A DNA stretch of 64,000 bases from Leuconostoc kimchii IMSNU 11154 (GCF_000092505.1 NC_014136.1:1063501-1127500); one strand, 5' to 3'. Shown: positions 27,346 through 37,545, numbered from the stretch's first letter. Program-made: numbers and translations. Notes: generated by a model not told the origin, from the letters alone.

Positions 27346-29502
27346 ATGCTAACCCTCCTAAAGAAAGTAACGAACCTAAAAATACTTTGGCGCAAAATTA
27401 AGCAGACCATGGATACGTCAGCACCATTGGTGTGGTTTTTTGTTCTAAACGTTGTTTTAGTCTGGTTTAAAACCTTTGTAAATTATCATATGAATTTCAA
27501 TCTTGGTGCAGAGGGATCTGTTCAACAGTTTTTACTGTTTTTAAATCCTATCCCGACAGCAATTATCTTTTTGAGCATTGCGTTATATTTTCGTGGTGCG
27601 CTAAGTTATTGGATTGCAATTGCCTTTAATTTTATTCAATCACTATGGTTATTTGCAAATATTTTGTATTATCGTGAATTTTCTGACTTTTTATCTATGG
27701 GTATTTTGGGATCGGGCAGTTCGACGGGTAATAACTTGGGCAAATCTATTGCTGCTATTATCCACTGGTCAGATTACATGATCTTTTTGGATGTTGTTAT
27801 CTTGGTGTTACTAGTAGTTTTCAAACAACTTACAATAGATCGCAAAGGCGTCCAAAAAAGATTTGCAATTTTAACGACTGTGTTAGGTGTTGTGTTGATG
27901 CTAGTGGATTATGGTATTGCATCAACAGACCGAACCGGTCTATTGACACGTTCGTTTGATAATAATTACATTGTTAAATATCTGGGCCTTAATGAATATG
28001 CAGCATTTAATGCGGTCCAGACATATAATCAGACAGAAAGTCGCAAACGTGCCAAACCAGCTGATCTTAACAAAATCAAACAATTTGTGTCACAACAAAA
28101 ATTGCCAGACAACATTCAGTACTATGGTACTCAAAAAGGTAAAAATGTATTTATGATTCATTTGGAATCATTTCAACAGTTTTTGATTGACTATAAAGTT
28201 GAAGGTAAAGAAGTCACACCAAATTTGAATAAATTTTATCATGATCAACATACGTTGAGTTTTGACAACTTTTATAATCAGGTTGGTCAGGGCAAAACAT
28301 CGGATGCAGAAATGATGCAAGAAAATTCTCTATACGGTTTATCTACTGGCTCTGCTATGGTCAAATATGGTACAAATAATACATTCGAATCTTTACCAGC
28401 AATTTTAAATCAACGTGGATATACAACGGCTGCTTTTCATGGTGATGTAGCGAGTTTTTGGAATCGAGATAATACGTACAAGTCGTTTGGGTATAATTAT
28501 TTCTTCTCAAAGGCTTATTATCCCAATGCCAATAAACCAAATTTTAATGTGGGCTATGGGTTAAAAGATAAAATATTCCTACAGGATAGTGCAAAATATA
28601 TTGAGCAACTACCGCAACCGTTTTATGCTAAGTTACTGACGGTAACGAACCACTATCCTTATGATCTTGATAAGGAAAATATTGATTTTCCGGCAACAAC
28701 AACCGGTGATAAAACAGTAGATGGATATGTACAAACAGCACATTATTTAGACCAGTCTTTTGCTGAATTAACTGACTATTTGAAAAAAGCCGGTTTGTAT
28801 GATAATTCGGTATTTGTCTTATACGGTGATCATTATGGTATTTCTGAAAATCACCAACCAGCTATTGCTAAATTATTAGGTAAAGATAAGGTAACAAATT
28901 ATGATTTGGCGCAATTTCAAAAAGTACCTTTCATGATTCATGCGAATGGTTTGAAAGGTGGTATTGATCATACCTATGGTGGTGAAATTGACATGTTACC
29001 TACGCTACTAGATCTTCTGGGCGTGCCTGACGACCAGTTGACCATGTTTGGCCGTGATATGTTGTCTACAAAATATGAGGGAGTTGTGCCATTTCGTGAC
29101 GGTGATTGGGTAACACCGACCTATATGAAGTATAACAATCAATATTTCAATACCAAAACGGGAGACCAAGTGACATTAGATACAGATGTTGATTTAAAGA
29201 AAACTGCAACTGAAACACAAGCCTATGTTGATAAGGTGTTGGCTTACTCTGATTCGGTAATTACCGGTGACCTATTACGTTTTGATACTTCTCGTGCTGA
29301 TTTTCATAAAGTTAACAAAAAAACGTTTGATTATAAAAAGAGTGTTGGGCTAGCCAAATTACGTGAAGCACAAAAGACAAATCCATCTAGTGTGTTAGCT
29401 AAAAATAATAACAAATCAACGATTGACTTGTATAAAACTGATGCACCAGAATTAAATAGTTCTACTCATACGAATGATGATGCTAGTGTGTCATCTAAAT
29501 AA
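27346..29502 (+). CDS. ltaS: Lipoteichoic acid synthase
   Basis: Polymerises glycerol phosphate from phosphatidylglycerol onto the glycolipid anchor outside the cell. It has 718 residues: five N-terminal membrane segments (to about 210), a linker, and an extracellular sulfatase-type domain. Catalytic Thr318 lies in GQGKTSDAEMMQENSLYG. Other metal ligands are in MIHLESFQ, FHGDVASFWNRD and LYGDHYG. ATG at 27346 is preferred, with GAAGGAAAAC upstream; ATG 27331 and TTG 27289 are in frame but weaker. The Ser/Asp-rich tail after about 665 has no fold. It completes the cluster that starts with the two glycosyltransferases. Confidence 0.94.
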   Translation: MLTLLKKVTNLKILWRKIKQTMDTSAPLVWFFVLNVVLVWFKTFVNYHMNFNLGAEGSVQQFLLFLNPIPTAIIFLSIALYFRGALSYWIAIAFNFIQSLWLFANILYYREFSDFLSMGILGSGSSTGNNLGKSIAAIIHWSDYMIFLDVVILVLLVVFKQLTIDRKGVQKRFAILTTVLGVVLMLVDYGIASTDRTGLLTRSFDNNYIVKYLGLNEYAAFNAVQTYNQTESRKRAKPADLNKIKQFVSQQKLPDNIQYYGTQKGKNVFMIHLESFQQFLIDYKVEGKEVTPNLNKFYHDQHTLSFDNFYNQVGQGKTSDAEMMQENSLYGLSTGSAMVKYGTNNTFESLPAILNQRGYTTAAFHGDVASFWNRDNTYKSFGYNYFFSKAYYPNANKPNFNVGYGLKDKIFLQDSAKYIEQLPQPFYAKLLTVTNHYPYDLDKENIDFPATTTGDKTVDGYVQTAHYLDQSFAELTDYLKKAGLYDNSVFVLYGDHYGISENHQPAIAKLLGKDKVTNYDLAQFQKVPFMIHANGLKGGIDHTYGGEIDMLPTLLDLLGVPDDQLTMFGRDMLSTKYEGVVPFRDGDWVTPTYMKYNNQYFNTKTGDQVTLDTDVDLKKTATETQAYVDKVLAYSDSVITGDLLRFDTSRADFHKVNKKTFDYKKSVGLAKLREAQKTNPSSVLAKNNNKSTIDLYKTDAPELNSSTHTNDDASVSSK

Positions 29503-29534
29503 AACGAACAAACGATAGAACGTTTGTTCGTTTT
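29501..29534 (+). terminator. ltaS terminator with an embedded LexA box
   Basis: AAAACGAACAAACG pairs perfectly with CGTTTGTTCGTTTT (14 bp, 6-nt loop ATAGAA). It starts just after the ltaS stop and its 3' arm ends in T. The 3' arm also carries the LexA-type site of the uvrB promoter. Confidence 0.85.
29518..29529. promoter_or_regulatory. LexA (DinR) SOS box upstream of uvrB
   Basis: GAAC-GTTT-GTTC. Read on the - strand, CGAACAAACGTTCT matches 13 of 14 positions of the Bacillus-type consensus CGAACRNRYGTTYC. It overlaps the expected -35 region of the uvrB promoter. Confidence 0.75.
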
Positions 29535-29538
29535 ATTG

Positions 29539-29544
29539 TATAAT
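29539..29544 (+). promoter_or_regulatory. -10 box of the uvrB promoter
   Basis: Perfect TATAAT, 29 bases before the uvrB ATG. The -35 (near 29516-29521, TAGAAC) is poor and lies in the SOS box. Confidence 0.6.
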
Positions 29545-29573
29545 GATAATAAAGTACATTAAGGAAGAACACT

Positions 29574-31581
29574 ATGCGTGAAAATGTGACGTAATCATGA
29601 GTTTGAAGTTGTTTCAAAATATCAACCTACAGGTGACCAGCCGCAAGCAATTAGTCAATTAGTAAGTGGTATTAACGCGGGCGTAAAGGAACAAATTTTG
29701 CTAGGTGCAACAGGCACAGGTAAAACATTTACGATCTCTAATGTGATTAAGAGTGTCAAGAAACCGACGTTGGTGTTGAGTCACAATAAGACGTTGGCTG
29801 GACAATTGTATAGTGAATTAAAAGAATTTTTTCCAAACAATGCGGTTGAATATTTTGTATCCTATTATGATTACTATCAACCAGAAGCGTACGTGCCAAG
29901 TTCCGATACATTTATTGAGAAAGATTCAGCTGTCAATGATGAAATTGATCAACTGCGTAATTCGGCAACGAGCTCCCTTTTGTCACGTAATGACGTCATT
30001 GTCGTAGCATCAGTGAGTTCGATTTTTGGGTTAGGTGACCCACATCAGTACCAAGAACATGTCATTAATTTACGTGTTGGCAACGAATATGGGCGTGATC
30101 AATTGATGCGTGATTTAATTGATGTGCAATTTACACGAAATGATATTGATTTTCATCGAGGGACCTTTCGCGTACGTGGGGATGTGATGGAGATTTTCCC
30201 AGCATCTGAAGATGAAATGGCTTTACGTGTTGAATTTTTTGGCGACGAAATTGATCGTATTCGTGAAATTAATTCGTTAACTGGGGAAACATCTTCGGAA
30301 CGTGATTTTGTTGCAATATATCCAGCAAAACATTTTATGACTGATGATGATCAAATGCGTACGGCATTGGCAGGTATTAAACAAGAAATGTTGGCACAAG
30401 TCGCGTTATTTGAATCAGAAGGTAAACTAATTGAAGCTCAGCGTATCAAGCAACGTACAGAGTATGATTTATCTATGCTTGAAGAAATGGGATTTGTTGG
30501 TGGTATTGAAAATTATTCTCGTTGGATGGATGGTCGTCAACCAGGCGAACCACCGTTTACATTACTTGACTTTTTCCCAGATGATTTCTTGATTGTGGCT
30601 GATGAAAGTCACGTAACCATGCCACAGGTTCGAGGTATGTTTAATGGTGATAAAGCGCGTAAAGAAACACTGGTTAACTATGGTTTTAGATTGCCATCTG
30701 CTTTAGATAATCGACCATTAAAATTGCCAGAATTTGAGAAACATGTGAATCAAATTATTTATATGTCAGCAACACCAGGTGATTATGAACTAGAGCGTGT
30801 GACTGAAAACCATGTTGCGCAGCAAATCATTCGGCCAACTGGATTGCTTGATCCAGAGATTGAGGTACGTCCTGTTATGGGACAAATTGATGACCTTGTC
30901 GGCGAAATTAATCAACGTGCTAGTAAAGATGAACGTGTTTTTATTACAACACTAACCAAACGTATGGCAGAAGACTTAACGGATTATTTAAAAAATGTTG
31001 GTATTAAAGTAGCCTATCTTCATGCAGATATTAAGACACTAGAGCGCACAGAAATTATACGTGACCTACGTTTAGGGAAATATGATGTCTTGATTGGCAT
31101 CAATTTGTTACGAGAAGGTATTGATGTTCCAGAAGTTTCGTTGGTAGCAATATTGGATGCTGATAAGGAAGGCTTTTTGCGTAACCCGAGATCATTAATT
31201 CAAACAATTGGTCGTGCTGCACGAAACGCCAATGGACATGTCATTATGTATGCTGATAAGGTGACGAGGTCTATGCAGTCGGCTATTGACGAAACAGCGC
31301 GCCGACGAGAAAGTCAACTGCAATACAATAGTAAAAATGGCATTACGCCAACGACAATAAAAAAGGAAATTCGCGACTTGATTTCGGTTCGCACAGATTC
31401 TACTGATGGTCAGGCAACGGTTGATTTGACCCAAGTTGCCTTCAAAGATTTGCCTAAAGATGAGCAACAAAGTATTATCGCCAATATGGAGAGTCAAATG
31501 AAGGCTGCGGCAAAATCGTTAGACTTTGAAGAGGCTGCACAATTAAGGGATAGTGTGATGGAGCTAAAAGCAGTTCTTTAG
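29574..31581 (+). pseudogene. uvrB: Excinuclease ABC subunit B, frameshifted at its 5' end
   Basis: UvrB is the helicase-like damage-verification subunit of nucleotide excision repair. The body is intact for 627 codons: [23 protein letters not shown] (damage-binding hairpin), [50 protein letters not shown] and the C-terminal UVR motif. The natural start, ATG 29574 behind AAGGAAGAAC, reads MRENVT-stop. The conserved N terminus ([17 protein letters not shown]) follows in the +1 frame with no start codon between TGA 29587 and TTG 29698. One extra base near 29584-29590 explains this. Initiation at TTG 29698 (AAAGGA upstream) would lose about 35 residues. Confidence 0.8.
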
Positions 31582-31747
31582 ATTGGGTTGTGAGTGTTTA
31601 ATAACCTGTAATGACGGCAAAATTGTTATAATAATAGTTAATTACAAAAAATGAGATAAGGATTTGTGTTTGTAGATTATATAGTAACAAGGCTGGTATA
31701 TACGAGTTTTTTTGTTACGTTAATATGATGACAAATGCGTTAAATAT

Positions 31748-34618
31748 ATGGCAAAAACTAATATTGAAATACGTGGCGCTCGCGTCCAAAATTTAAAAAA
31801 TATTGATGTAGATATTCCTAAAGACAAATTAACAGTTGTGACTGGCTTATCAGGATCAGGCAAGTCATCCCTTGCCTTTGATACGCTTTATGCCGAAGGA
31901 CAACGACGGTACGTTGAAAGTCTTTCATCTTACGCGCGTCAGTTTCTAGGCCAAATGGACAAGCCAGATGTTGACTCTATCGATGGGTTATCACCAGCTA
32001 TCTCTATTGACCAAAAAACGACTTCTAATAATCCGCGTTCTACTGTAGGTACAGTTACTGAAATTAATGATTATTTTCGATTACTTTATGCGCGTGTTGG
32101 TCGACCGGATGATCCTAAAGATGGCACTAAAATTATGGTGACTGTTGACCAAATGGTCACCTATATTTTTGATCATTTAGCGCTTGGTGTGAGGTTGTTA
32201 GTGTTTGCGCCTGTCATTACAGCAAAACGTGGTTCCCATGAAACGGCGTTTGATAGTATGAGAAAACAGGGATATATCCGTGCTCGTGTTGATGGTGAAG
32301 TTTTGGAACTGGATACACAGGACTTAAAATTGGACAAAAATAAGGCACATGATATCGAAGTGATGATTGATCGTATTGTGTTGCGTAATGATTCGCGTTC
32401 ACGGCTTTATGACTCAATTGAAGCAGCTGTGAGACTAACTGGCGGTTTAGTCCAGTTAGATGTTGTCACACGTGATGGCGAAGAACAAGTTGCTCCGCTT
32501 AAGTTTTCTGATCACTATCTAGGCAAGTTAAAAGATTTTCGTGTCGGCCGTTTAGAACCTAGATTATTTAGTTTTAATGCGCCATTGGGTGCATGCCCAG
32601 TTTGTCAGGGCATCGGTGTGACAAGAGAAGTGGATATTGATTTGGTTGTGCCAGATGAATCTAAAACTTTACGTGAGGGTGCCATTTCACCATGGAATCC
32701 GATATCATCTAATTATTATCCAGAGATGTTACGTCAATTTTCAGAACAAAATGGCATTGATTTAGATACACCATTCGAATCATTACCCAAAGTGCATCGT
32801 GATCTAATTCTTGATGGTTCAGGAAATCAAGATTTTCATTTTCACTACCAAAATGATTTTGGTGGCGTCCGTGATGTTGATGTTCCTTTTGAGGGTGTCA
32901 TTAGTAATGTGGCAAGACGTTTTAATGAAACTAATTCGGATTACACACGTGATCAAATGGCTAAATACATGACAGAGCTGACTTGCCAATCATGCCATGG
33001 CTATCGGCTTAACTCAGCGGCATTATCAGTAAAAATCAATGGTTATCATATTGGTGAAGTATCTGAAATGCCTGTTGATCAAGAATTAACATTTTTTGAT
33101 GATGTTAAGCTCGGGGAACAAGACACAGCAATTGCGACACCAATCCTTAAAGAAATTAAAGATCGTTTAGGCTTTTTAGAAAGTGTTGGTCTAAAATACC
33201 TGACCTTGTCGCGCGCAGCACGTACGCTTTCTGGTGGTGAATCACAAAGAATCCGTTTAGCGACTCAAATTGGGTCAAATTTGTCCGGAGTATTGTATGT
33301 GTTAGATGAACCATCAATTGGCTTACACCAAAGAGATAATGATATGCTGCTAGAATCAATGCATCGTATGCGTGATTTGGGCAATACATTGGTTGTTGTG
33401 GAACATGATGAAGATACGATGTTAGCAGCAGATTACTTAATTGATGTTGGTCCAGGTGCTGGTGAATTAGGCGGTAAAATTGTTGCAACAGGGACACCAG
33501 CAACCGTTGCAAAAAATAAAAATTCATTGACTGGTCAATATTTATCTGGTCAAAAATTTATTCCTGTGCCAGTTACTCGTCGCAAAGGTAACGGTAATTA
33601 CATCACAATTAAAGGTGCCAAAGAAAATAACCTCAAAAATGTCACCGTGAAATTTCCTTTGGGTAAGTTTGTGGCAGTAACTGGTGTTTCTGGGTCAGGG
33701 AAATCAACGCTTGTCAATCAAATTTTAAAACGTGCTCTCAAACAAAAAATTAATAATAATTCGGAAAAGCCTGGTAAATATAGAAGCATTGAAGGTGTTG
33801 AAAATATCGAACAAATTGTCGATATTGATCAAGCACCAATCGGTCGGACGCCACGTTCTAACCCCGCTACCTACACTGGTGTATTTGATGACATTCGTGA
33901 TTTGTTCGCACAAACTAACGAAGCTAAAATGAGAGGATATAACAAGGGACGTTTCTCATTTAATACAAAAGGTGGACGTTGCGAAAATTGTCGTGGTGAT
34001 GGTGTGATTAAGATAGAAATGAACTTTCTACCGGATGTCTATGTCACATGTGAAGTGTGTCATGGAACACGTTATAATTCTGAAACCTTAGAGGTATTGT
34101 ATAAAAATTTAAATATTTCCCAAGTTTTGGATATGTCAGCTTCCGATGCATTAGAATTTTTTGCGCCAATTCCTAAAATTGCGCGTAAACTACAAACTAT
34201 TAATGATGTCGGGTTGGGTTATATCAGATTAGGTCAATCTGCTACAACGTTGTCCGGCGGTGAAGCGCAACGCATGAAATTGGCTTCAGAATTGCATCGA
34301 CGTACAAATGGTAAAACCATGTATATTCTAGATGAACCAACAACTGGTCTACATGTTGATGATATTGCCCGTTTGCTTATTGTATTACAGCGATTGGTTG
34401 AATCAGGAAATACTGTGATTGTTATTGAACATAATTTGGATGTGATTAAATCTGCTGATTGGCTGATTGACATGGGACCAGAAGGCGGTGAAGGCGGTGG
34501 AAATGTTTTGGTATCTGGTACACCAGAAAAAGTCACTAAAAACGAAAAATCATATACTGGAAAATATTTAAATGCAATTATGGCAAGAGATATTAATCGT
34601 GCTAATACCCAAAGCTAG
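31748..34618 (+). CDS. uvrA: Excinuclease ABC subunit A
   Basis: The 956-residue damage-recognition ATPase of nucleotide excision repair, forming UvrA2B with UvrB. Two ABC-type ATPase halves are present: first Walker A GLSGSGKSS, signature LSGGESQRIRLA, LDEPSIGLHQRD; second GVSGSGKST, LSGGEAQRMKLA, LDEPTTGLH. Zinc fingers are intact (CPVCQGIG with CQSCHG; CENCRGDG with CEVCHGTR). No ribosome binding site is seen before the ATG. The 166-bp gap after uvrB holds a TATAAT at 31627 and an inverted repeat (GTAACAA / TTGTTAC, 31684-31717), so it may have its own promoter. Confidence 0.96.
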   Translation: MAKTNIEIRGARVQNLKNIDVDIPKDKLTVVTGLSGSGKSSLAFDTLYAEGQRRYVESLSSYARQFLGQMDKPDVDSIDGLSPAISIDQKTTSNNPRSTVGTVTEINDYFRLLYARVGRPDDPKDGTKIMVTVDQMVTYIFDHLALGVRLLVFAPVITAKRGSHETAFDSMRKQGYIRARVDGEVLELDTQDLKLDKNKAHDIEVMIDRIVLRNDSRSRLYDSIEAAVRLTGGLVQLDVVTRDGEEQVAPLKFSDHYLGKLKDFRVGRLEPRLFSFNAPLGACPVCQGIGVTREVDIDLVVPDESKTLREGAISPWNPISSNYYPEMLRQFSEQNGIDLDTPFESLPKVHRDLILDGSGNQDFHFHYQNDFGGVRDVDVPFEGVISNVARRFNETNSDYTRDQMAKYMTELTCQSCHGYRLNSAALSVKINGYHIGEVSEMPVDQELTFFDDVKLGEQDTAIATPILKEIKDRLGFLESVGLKYLTLSRAARTLSGGESQRIRLATQIGSNLSGVLYVLDEPSIGLHQRDNDMLLESMHRMRDLGNTLVVVEHDEDTMLAADYLIDVGPGAGELGGKIVATGTPATVAKNKNSLTGQYLSGQKFIPVPVTRRKGNGNYITIKGAKENNLKNVTVKFPLGKFVAVTGVSGSGKSTLVNQILKRALKQKINNNSEKPGKYRSIEGVENIEQIVDIDQAPIGRTPRSNPATYTGVFDDIRDLFAQTNEAKMRGYNKGRFSFNTKGGRCENCRGDGVIKIEMNFLPDVYVTCEVCHGTRYNSETLEVLYKNLNISQVLDMSASDALEFFAPIPKIARKLQTINDVGLGYIRLGQSATTLSGGEAQRMKLASELHRRTNGKTMYILDEPTTGLHVDDIARLLIVLQRLVESGNTVIVIEHNLDVIKSADWLIDMGPEGGEGGGNVLVSGTPEKVTKNEKSYTGKYLNAIMARDINRANTQS

Positions 34619-34632
34619 ACGGTATGTCTCTC

Positions 34633-34652
34633 AAGTGATTTTTAAATCACTT
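34633..34652. repeat. Palindrome after uvrA
   Basis: AAGTGATTT-TT-AAATCACTT, 9-bp perfect arms, 15 bases after the uvrA stop. There is no T tract, so a weak terminator or an mRNA-end hairpin. Confidence 0.45.
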
Positions 34653-34723
34653 ACCGATGAAATATCTGGTAAAATTAGAGTAGAGTCAAATTTAAAAATA
34701 CTGTAGGAAGTGAAAAGGCATTA

Positions 34724-34758
34724 GCGATTCAATATCTATTTAAAATAGATTAGATCGC
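34724..34758 (+). repeat. Two-part leader hairpin before yvcK
   Basis: Outer stem GCGAT / ATCGC and inner stem ATCTATTT / AAATAGAT around a single A, with internal loops of 5 and 3 nt. It ends 18-39 bases before the two possible yvcK start codons, neither of which has a ribosome binding site. Confidence 0.5.
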
Positions 34759-34797
34759 CATAACACCGTTTTAAAAATGGTTCAATGTCTATTTAAT

Positions 34798-35772
34798 ATG
34801 CCAAATAAACCAAAAATTGTTATTATCGGAGGCGGGTCAGGTCTACCAGTTATTATTAAACCACTTGTGACAAAAAATATTGATTTAACAGCAATTGTAA
34901 CAGTGGCAGATGACGGTGGATCTAGTGGCCTGTTGCGAAATTACATTAATATTGTGCCACCTGGTGATATACGCAATATACTGGTAGCAATGTCTAATGT
35001 TGATCCAGCAATTACCCAAGTTATGCAATATCGCTTTGAGGCAAAAGACGATTTTTTTGCTAAGCATGCTGTTGGTAATTTAATTATTGCCGCTATGACG
35101 GAAATGCACGGTAGTATTTTTGATGCTGTGCAACACTTGGCGCGCTTCATGCGTGTTCGTGGTCGGATTTACCCAGTCTCTAATGAACCGTTAGTATTGC
35201 ATGCTGAATTTAAAGATGGCGATATAATGGCTGGAGAAGCGGAAATTACACACGCACATAAAGCAATCGATCATGTATGGGTAACTAGGGATGAGCCAGG
35301 AGAAGAACCCAAAGCAGCACCAGAAGTCGTGTCGGCTATTTTAAGTGCCGATATGATTGTGTATGGACCGGGTAGTTTGTTTACCTCCATCCTACCCAAT
35401 GTTGTTGTACCTGAGGTGAACGAAGCGCTACGTCAAACTAAAGCAAAACAAGTCTATATTTCAAATATCATGACCCAAAAAGGGGAAACTGACGCTTATA
35501 CAGATGCTCAGCATTTGTTGGCACTAAATGCTCATATTGGCTCACCAGTAATTGATTATGTTATTGCTAATAATGCTGAAGTGCCAGAGGATTTCGTTGA
35601 TTTTCAAAAATGGGATGAAATTTCTAACCAAGTAAAATTAGATGAGCCAGCTGTTAGTGTCCAAGGTGCGATACAAATTCCAGGGGATTTTTTGCAGTTG
35701 CGTGATGCAGGTGCCTTTCATGATGGTGAAAAAATAATGACAGAGCTATTGCAAATTCTGGAGCAAAATTAA
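34798..35772 (+). CDS. yvcK: YvcK/GlmR family gluconeogenesis factor
   Basis: A 324-residue UDP-sugar-binding protein that links carbon metabolism to cell-wall synthesis. The nucleotide-binding start [17 protein letters not shown], then [13 protein letters not shown] and [13 protein letters not shown], are diagnostic; [18 protein letters not shown] follows. Start at 34798 ([12 protein letters not shown]) fits the family; 34777 is an alternative. In most Firmicutes rapZ lies just before it, but here uvrA does. The stop overlaps the whiA ATG (TAATG). Confidence 0.9.
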   Translation: MPNKPKIVIIGGGSGLPVIIKPLVTKNIDLTAIVTVADDGGSSGLLRNYINIVPPGDIRNILVAMSNVDPAITQVMQYRFEAKDDFFAKHAVGNLIIAAMTEMHGSIFDAVQHLARFMRVRGRIYPVSNEPLVLHAEFKDGDIMAGEAEITHAHKAIDHVWVTRDEPGEEPKAAPEVVSAILSADMIVYGPGSLFTSILPNVVVPEVNEALRQTKAKQVYISNIMTQKGETDAYTDAQHLLALNAHIGSPVIDYVIANNAEVPEDFVDFQKWDEISNQVKLDEPAVSVQGAIQIPGDFLQLRDAGAFHDGEKIMTELLQILEQN

Positions 35773-36716
35773 TGTCGTACGCAGCAGATGTGAAAAAAGA
35801 ATTAACAGGTTTATTAGTTCATAATGGTAATGCGAAAGCAGAGTTATCCGCATTAATGCGGATGAATGGGGTGAGTACATTAGGTCTTGATCAGACCGTT
35901 TCTGTGCGCACCGAAAATGCGGCAATTGCACGTCGCATATATACACTACTGACGCAAAATTACACAGATATCATTGTTGAAGTTACAGTAGCAGACCACA
36001 ATCATATTTCGCAACACAAATCTTATGGTGTGTTACTCAAAACACAAGTGAATGAGGTGATGGCAGATTTGGGTGTCGATCCCTTTGGGCTACATCCTGA
36101 AATACCATCACGTATTTTAAATCAAGTTGATAAAAGGCGTTCTTTTTTGCGAGGCGCTTTTTTAGCAGCTGGATCTGTTAATTCACCTGAGAAAGCAAAT
36201 TATCATTTGGAAATTTTTACAAGTCATGAAGAACTTGCTGAACAGTTACTTGTTATTATGAAAGAATTTAGCTTGCCAGCCAAAATAACTGACAGAACTG
36301 GTGGATACATTGTTTATTTGAAACGTGCTGAAAAAATTGTTGATTTTTTGTCCACTATTGGGGCAACACAAACAATGTTACGTTTTGAGGATATTCGGAT
36401 GATGCGCGATATGCGTAACTCTGTTAATCGAATGACAAACGCAGAAATGGCTAATATTCAAAAAACTGCAGATGCTGCTAATAAGCAGGTACAGCAAATT
36501 TTATTTATTGCCAATGAAATTGGCGATTTAGATTTGTTACCATCAAAAATCCGTGATATTGCCAAAGCCAGACTAGAGTTTCCAGATGATTCTTTAACCG
36601 AGTTGGGAACTCGTTTGGATATTAGTAAATCTGGAGCCAACCATCGGATGCGGAAATTAAAAGAGCTGGCACAAATGATTAAAGATGGTGTCATTTACGA
36701 TTTAAGTAAGTTATAA
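35772..36716 (+). CDS. whiA: WhiA-family DNA-binding protein
   Basis: A 314-residue protein with an N-terminal degenerate LAGLIDADG homing-endonuclease fold ([43 protein letters not shown]) and a C-terminal helix-turn-helix ([22 protein letters not shown]). In Gram-positive bacteria it affects cell division and chromosome segregation and can act as a transcription factor. Its start overlaps the yvcK stop by one base, so both are co-translated. Confidence 0.93.
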   Translation: MSYAADVKKELTGLLVHNGNAKAELSALMRMNGVSTLGLDQTVSVRTENAAIARRIYTLLTQNYTDIIVEVTVADHNHISQHKSYGVLLKTQVNEVMADLGVDPFGLHPEIPSRILNQVDKRRSFLRGAFLAAGSVNSPEKANYHLEIFTSHEELAEQLLVIMKEFSLPAKITDRTGGYIVYLKRAEKIVDFLSTIGATQTMLRFEDIRMMRDMRNSVNRMTNAEMANIQKTADAANKQVQQILFIANEIGDLDLLPSKIRDIAKARLEFPDDSLTELGTRLDISKSGANHRMRKLKELAQMIKDGVIYDLSKL

Positions 36717-36724
36717 AACAAATT

Positions 36725-36751
36725 TTAGCACTCTTACCGTCTTTGTGCTAA
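36725..36751. promoter_or_regulatory. CIRCE-like HrcA operator over the clpP promoter
   Basis: TTAGCACTC-N9-TTGTGCTAA. The CIRCE consensus is TTAGCACTC-N9-GAGTGCTAA, so the left arm is 9/9, the right arm 7/9, and the spacer exact. It spans a promoter with TTAGCA as -35 and TAAAAT as -10 (18-bp spacer). No GGTCAAA CtsR repeat is seen in the leader. Confidence 0.7.
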
Positions 36752-36791
36752 AATGGTATTAAGTTAACAAGCGTGTATGCATTGTTAATGA

Positions 36792-36868
36792 ACCTAACAC
36801 ACTAAAGTATAAGCGTATGCCTTTATTTGCAATACTAATGGTGACCTTGTAGGATGATTGTGTTGGGT
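36792..36868 (+). other. Structured clpP leader (long-range stem)
   Basis: ACCTAACACA (36792-36801) pairs with TGTGTTGGGT (36859-36868), 10 bp with one G-U pair, closing a loop of 57 nt in the 145-nt clpP leader, 28 bases before the ATG. Confidence 0.35.
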
Positions 36869-36896
36869 ATTCTAAAATTAAAGGAGCCTAACAATT

Positions 36897-37502
36897 ATGT
36901 GGCCAGGAGTTATTGAACAAACAGCCAATGGACGAGAAAGTTATGATTTACCTTCACGTTTGTTAAAAGATCGTATTATTTTGGTTCAAGGTGAAGTCGA
37001 AGACAGTATGGCAACGTCAATTGTTGCCCAGCTATTGTTTTTGGAAGCTCAAGATCCAACCAAAGAAATTTCAATGTACATTAATTCACCAGGAGGATCT
37101 GTGACAGCAGGCCTCTCAATTACAGATACAATGAATTTTATTAAGGCGCCAGTAACAACAATCGTTATGGGGTTGGCCGCTTCAATGGGAACGATTATTG
37201 CGAGTTCCGGAGAAAAGGGACATCGCTTCATGTTACCTAATGCCGAGTACCTTATTCATCAACCAATGGGTGGCGCAGTAGGTGGCACACAACAAACTGA
37301 TATGGCGATTATTGCCGAACAGTTAACTAAAACACGTGCAAAGTTGAATAAAATTTTAGCCGATGCATCAGATAAAGATTTGGAAACAATTGCCCATGAC
37401 ACAGAACGTGATAATTGGATGAGTGCTGAAGAAACTTTAGAGTATGGCTTTATTGATGGTATTTTGTCAAAAGCCGGTGAAAAGCCTGTCACAAAGAAGT
37501 AA
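36897..37502 (+). CDS. clpP: ATP-dependent Clp protease proteolytic subunit
   Basis: A 201-residue self-compartmentalised serine protease that degrades unfolded and tagged proteins with Clp ATPases. The catalytic triad is Ser96 (GLAASMGTI), His121 ([10 protein letters not shown]) and Asp172 ([17 protein letters not shown]). AAAGGAGCC precedes the ATG. It is a single-gene unit under a CIRCE-like operator, so heat-shock control by HrcA is likely. Confidence 0.96.
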   Translation: MWPGVIEQTANGRESYDLPSRLLKDRIILVQGEVEDSMATSIVAQLLFLEAQDPTKEISMYINSPGGSVTAGLSITDTMNFIKAPVTTIVMGLAASMGTIIASSGEKGHRFMLPNAEYLIHQPMGGAVGGTQQTDMAIIAEQLTKTRAKLNKILADASDKDLETIAHDTERDNWMSAEETLEYGFIDGILSKAGEKPVTKK

Positions 37503-37545
37503 GATTAATTTCTATAAAAATGACATCTTATGGCATAGTAAAAGT

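Noticed and set aside
29574..29600. Programmed frameshift in uvrB
   Set aside because: No slippery run, downstream pseudoknot or Shine-Dalgarno-like stimulator is visible; a simple indel explains it better.
31684..31717. uvrA leader inverted repeat GTAACAA/TTGTTAC as a regulatory site
   Set aside because: The arms are short, the loop is 20 nt and the region is AT-rich; chance is likely.
36752..36896. CtsR box in the clpP leader
   Set aside because: No GGTCAAA or TTTGACC heptad pair is present.
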